Below, piece after piece: positions 9,463-15,024 of a DNA stretch of 15,024 bases. The translations under genes were made by a program, and so were the position numbers. Below the pieces are notes generated by a model. It worked only from the letters and a program-made list of their open reading frames with translations, did no database searches and was not told the origin of the DNA. This DNA comes from Coemansia sp. RSA 922. Taxonomy: Eukaryota > Kickxellomycota > Kickxellomycetes > Kickxellales > Kickxellaceae. Where the stretch lies: NCBI GenBank assembly GCA_027577415.1, contig JANBQS010000586.1, positions 1 through 15,024 of the forward strand, in the 5' to 3' direction. The number at the start of each line of letters is the position of its first letter. Within the stretch, counting starts at the first letter, position 1.

Positions 9463-9798
9463 TCAGAAGAACTCGAAAAAGAACCGATGTGCCTTCCAAC
9501 CAATTGCAACGATAATAGGGAGCGCAAACAGCAGCACGAGACCAGAGCCAAACCAGCTGGTTGAATCCCACGCTATTGCATCATGTTGGGCCCTCAAGAG
9601 GAGCGGCGCTTGCGTGCTACCAAAGCCCAAGCTGAGCTGCCACACAATGGCTGGTACTGTCCTCCGCAGCCACCCCGTGAAAAGAGGGGACACATGTAGT
9701 GTGGTGCAGTAAAAAAGATATACTTACACAGAGCTGGTAAAGGCAAGCGCGAGCAAGCAGGCGGCAATAATAGGGCAAAATACAGCACCACTAAATAT
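9463..9798 (-). CDS. Unresolved small split reading frame, possible short membrane protein (no ATG found)
   Basis: I do not recognise this. On the minus strand, one open frame from about 9912 to 9728 encodes a signal-peptide-like hydrophobic run (GAVFCPIIAACLLALAFTSS). It meets a strong donor GTAAGT at 9727-9722. Splicing to CTCAG| (intron 9727-9632, phase 2) joins it to a frame ending at 9463 that encodes LGFGSTQAPLLL, then a second hydrophobic helix (GSGLVLLFALPIIVAIGW) and a basic/aromatic tail KAHRFFFEFF. The result would be a protein of about 80 aa with two membrane segments. Support: a minus-strand ATATATA at 9914-9920, a pyrimidine-rich leader and a good donor. Against: no ATG anywhere in the upstream frame, and a weak branch site. 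A missed upstream exon (AG acceptor near 9814), a non-AUG start, or a decayed gene are possible. Confidence 0.27.
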
Positions 9799-10517
9799 GC
9801 TCACGGATCGCACAGACACTACAGGCGTAAAAAAAGAAGAGAAAAAAGGAAGAAACGAATGAACAGACAAGCGGAGGAAGGAAGAGAAGGCCAGATGGTG
9901 CGGGGAGGGATCCTATATATTGGAAAGGCCATGCGATTGAGCTTGCTTAAGCCTGCATGCTAACAGACAGGGATGGTGGTGTTCACATCTTCCTTGCTCA
10001 AAAGTCCTAAGCACCCCCATTAGAATCTGTGCAGGCTATTTGCAGACAAAAGTACCTTCGATCTTCCTATACTTTGGTACATGTGTCCCGACGAGAGCTG
10101 GCCATTGGCCGCGAGCAAGTGGTCTCAGCGATCGACGCTGTGCTATCTGGTATGCAGTATTTGCTTCCGCTCGGAGTATTACCGAAAGAATGCCTTTATG
10201 GATGATTACCCACGTTCATAAAACTTTTTTCTAGCTGTTTCAGGAAGATTTATCGTATTAGATAGAGTTCCGGCTGGACGATTTGCTTCCCCATCCCGTC
10301 GTATCTATTATCGGCGAGAAGCAGGGCTAAAGCCCAGCGCCGCCCAAATGTCGCCATCTGCCAATATGCCTTTGATTGCAAAAGAACCATTCACCGAGCT
10401 GATTGCTCACCCCTTACCCTTTTTTTCTTTCTTGTCCGAGCATCCAACACTTTTTCTTTTTTTTTTGTATAACGTATCTCTTTTCTCACTGCGTACACAC
10501 ATACTACTATTACCACC
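9799..10517. promoter_or_regulatory. Non-coding region upstream of the Vtc1-like DUF202 gene
   Basis: About 720 bp without a recognisable gene. A TATA-like run lies at 9914-9920. CACGTT at 10211-10216 resembles the weaker Pho4-type E-box, about 300 bp before the DUF202 ATG. A small palindrome GGGCTAAAGCCC lies at 10324-10335. The last 110 bases before the ATG are strongly pyrimidine-rich, with T-runs at 10421-10427 and 10458-10467, then GTATAACG near 10468 and ACCACCATG at the start. Functional roles are inference. Confidence 0.45.
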
Positions 10518-10946
10518 ATGTCGCAACAACAGGGCAGCAGCGCACCGACGGTTGACTTTAAGCTGATCCGGCCCAAGAACTACTTTGCCAACGAGCGTAC
10601 GTTCATCAGCTGGCTCCAGCTAGCAGTGACGATGGGTGGGCTGGGCTTGGCTCTACTCAACTTTGGCGGAGACGGCATCCGCGTGCGTATCTCAGCGTTT
10701 GTGTTTGAGACAGGTGCGCTCGGGCTGATCGTATATGCCTACACGATGTTCTGGCATCGTGCAGAGCGGTTGCGTCGAGGCGAGCGAGGCACTTGGGACG
10801 ACCGCTTCATACCTATCGTAGTGGTGATATTCTTCATCTTTGCCACTGCTGTGAACTTTGGCCTGACCTTCCACAAGAAGGCGTATACGCCGCCACTGGA
10901 CAACCTGTCCGTTATTACCATGTCGTGGGGCTCCAAGGCCCGCTAG
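10518..10946 (+). CDS. Small DUF202 / Vtc1-like membrane protein
   Basis: A single-exon protein of 142 aa with one DUF202 (VTC membrane) domain. Residues 1-15 are polar. RPKNYFANERTFISWLQL (18-35) matches the Vtc signature [18 protein letters not shown] and keeps the Lys, Glu and Arg (K20, E26, R27) that in yeast Vtc1 (K24, E30, R31) lie at the polyphosphate channel. Three membrane segments follow at about 30-50, 58-78 and 97-116, with HRAERLRRG between the second and third, and a polar tail of about 25 residues after the third that Vtc1 lacks. It differs strongly from the neighbouring VTC1, so it is an old paralogue, not a recent copy. It may be an alternative Vtc1-type channel subunit or belong to the wider fungal DUF202 group of unknown role. 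ATG in a good context (ACCACCATG) after a pyrimidine-rich leader. Confidence 0.9.
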   Translation: MSQQQGSSAPTVDFKLIRPKNYFANERTFISWLQLAVTMGGLGLALLNFGGDGIRVRISAFVFETGALGLIVYAYTMFWHRAERLRRGERGTWDDRFIPIVVVIFFIFATAVNFGLTFHKKAYTPPLDNLSVITMSWGSKAR

Positions 10947-11299
10947 TCAAACCTCCCTTCTTTCACATACTCACCTGCACAGTCAAATACATAAAAAATT
11001 GGGCTTTTTTGCCTCGCCTCGAAGATACCCTTCAAGAATTGCTTGCCCATGCGCGATGGTATTAAATTTTTTCTGTCCCTGCGTCCATGTGGAGAAAGCT
11101 GTGCATGCCTATCTGCGCTCAGTCGGTTGGGGGAGGCTTCGACCTTCCCAAGATAGGAGGCGCACAAGCTCAGAGACGCTTTGAGCCTATCGCCCCTCTT
11201 GAGTTATTTGGCCGAGCGTCTCCCCAAACCCTCGCCACCAGCTCTTCTCTCCTCAGCTTTGTACTATTCCATTTTCTTCTTCTCTTTTATACTCATTTC
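10947..11299 (+). promoter_or_regulatory. Intergenic region: DUF202 gene 3' flank and VTC1 promoter/leader
   Basis: The 353 bp between two plus-strand genes. The first part is A/T-rich around 10984-11010 (likely 3' end). The last 60 bases before the VTC1 ATG are pyrimidine-rich (TTTTCTTCTTCTCTTTTATAC near 11272-11292). The VTC1 frame is open further upstream from 11087, but this part has no domain and reads through the leader. No CACGTG site is seen. Confidence 0.45.
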
Positions 11300-11779
11300 A
11301 TGTCTATGAACGCCGACGCAAACATTATCGCCGTACAAGGACATGCTCCCAGCCATGACGAGCGCTTGTCATTTGCCGGTCAGGGCGGCGCCAGTGGATC
11401 CTACGGCAGCGTGCCATTTACTGCTCGCCATGACCAGCCAGGCAAGCGCATTGCGGTCCCAGTTCGTGTAGAGCCCAAGGTGTTCTTTGCCAACGAGCGA
11501 ACGTTTTTGTCGTGGCTTAACTTTGCTATCGTGCTTGGCTCGCTGGCGCTGGGCCTGCTGAACTTTGGTGACCGCACTGGCAAAATCGCTGGTGCTGCGT
11601 TTACGCTGATCGCCATGTTTGTCATGGTCTATGCGCTGGTGCTGTTCCAGTGGCGCGCCGAGCGCATTCGTCAGCGCGACGCTGGTCCTTATGATGATCG
11701 CCGAGGCCCCACGGTGCTGGTTGGTGTACTGATCTGTGCAATCCTGGTGAACTTTTACTTGCGCTTTGTCCACTCGTAG
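11300..11779 (+). CDS. VTC1: Vtc1, small membrane subunit of the VTC polyphosphate polymerase
   Basis: A 159-aa, single-exon protein. Residues 1-48 are a polar, Gly/Ser-rich N-terminus, longer than in yeast Vtc1 (129 aa in all). The DUF202 domain follows: [15 protein letters not shown] (49-63), [13 protein letters not shown], and three membrane segments at about 69-89, 97-117 and 137-156, ending LRFVHS. K60, E66 and R67 match yeast K24, E30 and R31 of the polyphosphate channel. In yeast three Vtc1 copies assemble with Vtc4 and Vtc2 or Vtc3 into the transmembrane channel through which nascent polyphosphate enters the vacuole. Residues 57-134 are identical at DNA level to the Vtc4 C-terminal domain encoded 4.4 kb away on the other strand. 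The ATG at 11300 follows a pyrimidine-rich leader; a second Met is at residue 3. Confidence 0.95.
   Translation: MSMNADANIIAVQGHAPSHDERLSFAGQGGASGSYGSVPFTARHDQPGKRIAVPVRVEPKVFFANERTFLSWLNFAIVLGSLALGLLNFGDRTGKIAGAAFTLIAMFVMVYALVLFQWRAERIRQRDAGPYDDRRGPTVLVGVLICAILVNFYLRFVHS
11468..11701 (+). repeat. Perfect inverted repeat copy B (inside VTC1)
   Basis: Partner of 6808-7041, in opposite orientation, with about 4.4 kb between the copies. It encodes Vtc1 residues 57-134. Zero differences at all synonymous sites of 78 codons points to very recent duplication or gene conversion. Confidence 0.95.
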
Positions 11780-12349
11780 AGAGATAAGCGATTGCTGGAG
11801 ACCATTGCTTCCCTTTCTGCCTTCTTGTAGTTTACTTTTTTTGTTTATTGACCTTCAATGGCATGCTGCTGAATGTCTATAAGATGTCGGTTGCATTAGC
11901 AGCTCTCACGGGTCTCTTTTCTCCGTTGTTCCGCTGCAGCGCCACCATGACAGCCAAGTGAAGGTGCCTGTCTGGACAATCGCATGGATGCTAGAGTGGC
12001 AATTACTTGGTGCCACTCTTTCCTCTAAAAAGGATGAAACGGGCCCGCCCTCCCTCTATGCCGAACCAGCCCGGCTCTTGTGCTGTTTGAGGCCACGGTG
12101 GATCAATGCTTTCAGACCCGATCTTCTTTTGTAGTGCTAAAGCCAGAAAAGCCGATGAGCTCCTTTGAAAAAGTTGGTGACGAAAGAGGCGTTTACTAAC
12201 AGCACATGTGGGTCATCGGGTCACACGCACGCCTTTCTCTTCTCTGCTCTGTTCTTGCCCTCATTTATTTCGTAACGTTCGTCCTCTCCTGTATCGTTCA
12301 CTTGCATCCTGCTTACACACTTAGACCACTCGCACTCCTACAAAAGATA
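11780..12349 (+). promoter_or_regulatory. Intergenic region: VTC1 3' flank and promoter of the SPX/VTC-like gene
   Basis: A stretch of 570 bp without a supported gene. T-rich sequence at 11829-11846 after the VTC1 stop is a likely 3' end. A very short frame begins at 11884 (25 codons), and near its end comes a Kozak-like GCCACCATG (11941-11949) followed by only three more codons. CACATGTG (palindromic E-box type) lies at 12204-12211. The last 120 bases are pyrimidine-rich up to the ATG at 12350. Confidence 0.4.
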
Positions 12350-14610
12350 ATGCATAGCACAGCCTCGACGCTTAACGTGGCTGACACATACAGGATCCCA
12401 GAGCCTGCCTTTGCCGAGTGGGCATTCTACAACATAAACTATTCGCAACTCGCATCGCTACCGCTGACAGTAGACTGCCAGTACCCGTGCCAATGTACCT
12501 CGGCTATAGATGCACCAGCCTGCTCACAATGCGAAGAGATGGCACTGGCGTGCTGCCAAGAGCTAGAAAAGGTATACAACGAACCAACCAGCCCACATAT
12601 TGACCTGGCCTGACCTGAACGCGGCGGCCCCACTTTCCCCAACTGTTTACGGGCGCCGTGCCAGTTCTGCTTATTGTTGTTGCGCTGCGGACTTGCGGCA
12701 TCCAAACCCCGGCATTGTCCTTGCACTAATTGCATACTGTTCCTTGAGTTTATTTGGTGTAGGCCAGTTTGTTTGTGCATATGAAGAGCAGCGAGTTAGG
12801 ACACAGCATTCGCGCATGCGAGCACTACATCCGGGCGCTGGCATCATCATTTGACTACGACGAACGCCTAGTCGGGCTGGGCCAGACTGAAGAAGCTGTC
12901 GGCGCGGCAATGAGTCAAGTACTGGCCCTTGCCCGATTCCGCAGATCCAACTTCACAGCGCTCTGGCGTCAGCTTGCTCGATTACGCTCCCATTGCCACC
13001 TTCATTTTGACGAACTTGTCGATAAGGTATACGCTTCAGCCCTGTTCAGCGAATCGTCACTCGAGACTCACCACCTGTTCCGCATCTCGCAGCTATACAA
13101 CGATATCCAGGCTGGGCATGCGATTAGCACAGGTAATGCTAGTTCCGGATCGACCTTGACACCGGCGCCTGCCGCTTTTCCTACTCTGGTCTTGTGGCGC
13201 GGCTGGGTCGAGCATGCATCTGTCGAAAAGCTGCATTCCATGCTATGCGACAGGCTGTCTGTTAGCTGTGCAGCACTGACCTCGGATGTCGAAGGTGTAG
13301 TACATGGCACCTCGGAATGCATGTCGAATCTCAAACAAGACTCATACGGCACATTGAATGATATGGCGCCACCATCGCCGCCCCAGACGCACAAATCTTC
13401 CTCAGCATCTTCATCTTCTGTCGCCATACACCCTAGGGGTCGGCCCACCTATACAATGTACATGGATAACGTCGCCACCTTGGGAAGCTACCAGACGGGA
13501 CTCTCGACAGATGCGTCTCGTCGTGACTCGTTATCGTTCTGTTGGCAAAGGCCAGCAATTGGCGACAACGACAAAGCGGTGGTGCATGTGTGTCATGACG
13601 AGTACTCTGGTCCGTGGTTTGCGGCTCAGCACAATACTACATCGCTTGTTCTAGATCCGGATCATGTTCTACCATTTCTCCACAGCGAACTCAATTTGAA
13701 TAAGCTGGCGTACTCTCCTCGAACTCAGCACCAGTGTTCGTCGGAAATACAAGAGAATGTATCGCAGCTCCAGATGCTGAAGCGCGAACAGCTGCGCAGC
13801 GCTCAGAAAATCCAGAAGAAAATTATTATGGAAGCGCTCGGGCCTGTGCTTGTGGCCGCGGAAGATCGAGTCGAGTATGTACACGAGGAGAACCGGGCAC
13901 TTCGAGTGGTGCTGCGAAGAAATGTACGCTTGATATACAAGGACTGCGCATCTGATATTGGCTTCAGCGGTGCCAACGACAAAGTATGCGACTGGGTTGA
14001 GAAATTGGTTGGCGACGGTCACGCTCACTCTACCACACCGACAGATGCGTTGCGATTCGACTTGCTGGAAGTGCACTTTGGCCAATCCAGCGGATGTCAG
14101 CCACCAGACTGGCTCGCAGAGCTGTTTTTCGATAGTGGGCTTGTAAGGCCCATCCTCGACTTTGACCTGTATTTGCATGGCATAGCCACATTGCGCCCTG
14201 CCTCCGTTAACGACCTTCCCTACTGGATGGTGGACTGTAATCGAAAAAACTTGCATACCGCGCAACAACCCTATTGCTCCAGCACCCACGACTCGTTGAA
14301 TCCGCCTGTTAATGCAGTTATTGACATTCCAGCCGACCATGCTTGTGAGAATACCCGCTTGCTACCCATGTCCACATCGCCTTCACAATTTTACAGCGGT
14401 GGCATAAGACCACACATGCGCGCAGCCACATCCCGCCAAAGAAGCACGCTGGCCATGTTGCTGCTGGCTGCGGTTATCGTTAGCACTGTCTTGTCCACCT
14501 GGCCCTACCGCGAACGCGTTGTCCAAGTGTTGCTTGAATTGATAGATTTGATCTCGCAGTGGGTAGCCCGTCTCCTCCATTTACTGTACACGAGCAAAAA
14601 AATTATCTAG
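12350..14610 (+). CDS. Divergent SPX plus VTC-domain protein, probable pseudo-polymerase without DUF202, two exons
   Basis: Joining 12350-12571 to 12763-14610 gives 689 aa. The SPX fold is recognisable (FAEWAFYNINYSQL at 21-34; ELEKASLFVHMKSSEL across the splice; FRRSNFTALWRQL at 133-145) but the PP-InsP lysines are replaced. Residues 43-69 form a Cys-rich insert with seven Cys. A diverged VTC tunnel domain covers about 215-565: TYTMYMDN matches Vtc4 TSIYFDN, FDLLEVHFG matches YAVLEVKLQ, and YLHGIATLRP matches [10 protein letters not shown]. Compared with Vtc4, both Arg of RLR become Ser and Cys, catalytic Lys 455 becomes Leu, and the Lys of ERKTH is lost; E510, R443 and R455 remain. The C-terminus has one membrane segment (about 636-655) and an amphipathic tail instead of DUF202. 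Probably a regulatory or structural Vtc2/3/5-like relative; the role is inference. Confidence 0.85.
12572..12762 (+). other. Intron of the SPX/VTC-like gene (191 bp)
   Basis: Donor GAAAAG|GTATAC (12571/12572), branch-like CACTAAT at 12724-12730 and acceptor GGTGTAG (ending 12762). Splicing is phase 0. The joined sequence ELEK|ASLFVHMKSSE aligns without gaps to Vtc4 [15 protein letters not shown], which fixes the boundaries. Confidence 0.92.
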
Positions 14611-14707
14611 CAACTTTGGATTACACTTTAAAATTTTTGAAAGCACTGTCTGTTGGATTAATTGCATGACTTAGAGCCGAAGTACAAAAGATATATGCTC
14701 GGCATAG

Positions 14708-14713
14708 CACGTG
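14708..14713. promoter_or_regulatory. CACGTG E-box
   Basis: Perfect palindromic CACGTG in a non-coding stretch, about 230 bp before the possible next start codon and 98 bp after the SPX/VTC-like stop. This is the core site of Cbf1/Pho4-type bHLH factors. Occupancy is unknown. Confidence 0.35.
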
Positions 14714-14837
14714 AGAGTTGCTCCAGTCATTAGGCACCTCCTTTGTATTCCAAAGAAAAGCCAGCGCCTGGCGACAGCGTTGACTGAAACAGGCCTTCGC
14801 TTGTACAACGAAAAAAATGCGGCATGCTGTCGCTATC

Positions 14838-14853
14838 CTCTCTCTCTCTCTCT
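14838..14853 (+). repeat. CT dinucleotide microsatellite, (CT)8
   Basis: Uninterrupted CT repeat of 16 bases inside a pyrimidine-rich tract (14835-14881), similar in character to the leaders in front of other genes in this window. Confidence 0.9.
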
Positions 14854-14939
14854 GCTTCTCCTTTTCTTCTAAAACACTTCCCTGATATATTTATTGTTTT
14901 TAAAGTACCACTTTTTAACCTTTGTTTGCAGACGGTAGT

Positions 14940-15024
14940 ATGGTTAGAATCGCATTTATCCAAAGATGTACTCAACGGATGCTGGCAAAAAGCCACATCA
15001 ACAGCGCTATAGACGTTGGAATAG
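14940..15024 (+). CDS. Possible start of a gene running off the right edge
   Basis: From the ATG at 14940 a frame stays open for 28 codons to the window end. It encodes MVRIAFIQRCTQRMLAKSH followed by nine further residues: basic, with hydrophobic spacing and no acidic residue before position 25, as in mitochondrial presequences. It sits directly after a pyrimidine-rich stretch and a 3' splice-site-like TTTGCAG (ending 14931), so it could be a first exon or follow a leader intron. Too short to identify; chance openness over 28 codons is quite possible. Confidence 0.3.
   Translation, partial: MVRIAFIQRCTQRMLAKSHINSAIDVGI

Larger units (their letters stand above)
14611..14939. promoter_or_regulatory. 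Intergenic region downstream of the SPX/VTC-like gene
   Basis: A 329-bp stretch with A/T-rich sequence directly after the stop (likely 3' end at about 14622-14640), a CACGTG at 14708-14713, a CT microsatellite at 14838-14853, and an A/T-rich block with TTTTTAACC...TTTGCAG (14912-14931) that looks like the end of an intron. It probably includes the promoter of a plus-strand gene that continues beyond the right edge. Confidence 0.4.

Noticed and set aside
10040..10234. Plus-strand 64-codon frame upstream of the DUF202 gene
   Set aside because: No domain or composition typical of a protein; consistent with chance in non-coding DNA.
10324..10335. Palindrome GGGCTAAAGCCC as a possible hairpin or terminator
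   Set aside because: Stem too short, no T-run context, and such terminators are not expected in a nuclear fungal gene.
11087..11299. 71-codon upstream extension of VTC1
   Set aside because: It crosses the A/T- and pyrimidine-rich promoter and leader, and Vtc1 proteins have short N-termini; the ATG at 11300 fits.
11884..11961. 25-codon frame ending after a Kozak-like GCCACCATG
   Set aside because: Too short and nothing recognisable; it may not even be on the SPX/VTC-like transcript.
12206..12349. 48-codon extension of the SPX/VTC-like gene with a membrane-like helix
   Set aside because: Again leader sequence read as F/L/S-rich protein; a membrane helix before a cytosolic SPX domain would be contrary to the family. 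Not fully excluded.
14824..15012. Plus-strand frame through the CT repeat
   Set aside because: Its Ser/Leu-rich start is only the translated CT microsatellite; a different frame from 14940 is at least as plausible.
1..15024. tRNA, rRNA, CRISPR or transposon features
   Set aside because: I looked for tRNA T-loop motifs, terminal inverted repeats, transposase motifs and regular direct repeats and found none; the only large repeat is the VTC4/VTC1 pair.

Overview
The window looks like nuclear DNA of a fungus. It carries a TFIID subunit gene (TAF6), a fungal SVOP/SV2-like MFS transporter, a membrane-anchored RING-H2 protein and several genes of the VTC (vacuolar transporter chaperone) polyphosphate polymerase. 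Three short introns with GT..AG ends can be placed by reading frame and homology: 105, 222 and 191 bp, two with CTAAY-type branch sites. Introns are sparse and intergenic spaces mostly 0.1-0.7 kb. Several starts lie just behind pyrimidine-rich leaders. I cannot fix the taxon; a compact-genome, early-diverging filamentous fungus is a guess from gene style only.

Layout. The left third holds three tandem minus-strand genes: an AMP-binding acyl-CoA synthetase/4-coumarate-CoA ligase-like gene cut by the left edge (1-1145), TAF6 (1688-3022) and an MFS transporter (3166-5070). A divergent promoter region separates these from a two-exon RING-H2 gene on the plus strand (5555-6457). That gene converges on VTC4 (minus strand, 6727-9183, one intron).

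The right half is a VTC neighbourhood. VTC4 keeps all the catalytic residues I could check. It is followed on the plus strand by a small Vtc1-like DUF202 protein (10518-10946), a canonical VTC1 (11300-11779) and a two-exon gene (12350-14610) for a strongly diverged SPX plus VTC-domain protein. That last protein has lost most polymerase residues, the SPX inositol-pyrophosphate lysines and the usual DUF202 membrane domain. Vtc1 and the C-terminus of Vtc4 together form the membrane channel through which polyphosphate is pushed into the vacuole. The diverged protein is most easily read as a regulatory or structural paralogue (Vtc2/3/5-like) that has taken a new direction.

The most striking signals are three: the clustering of four VTC-related genes in about 8 kb; a 234-bp stretch that is base-for-base identical, in inverted orientation, between the VTC4 C-terminal exon and VTC1; and the diverged SPX/VTC pseudo-enzyme with a Cys-rich insert. 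About 1.3 kb between the VTC4 and Vtc1-like starts holds only an unresolved small split reading frame without an ATG. The last 400 bp hold a CACGTG site, a CT microsatellite and possibly the first codons of a next gene.
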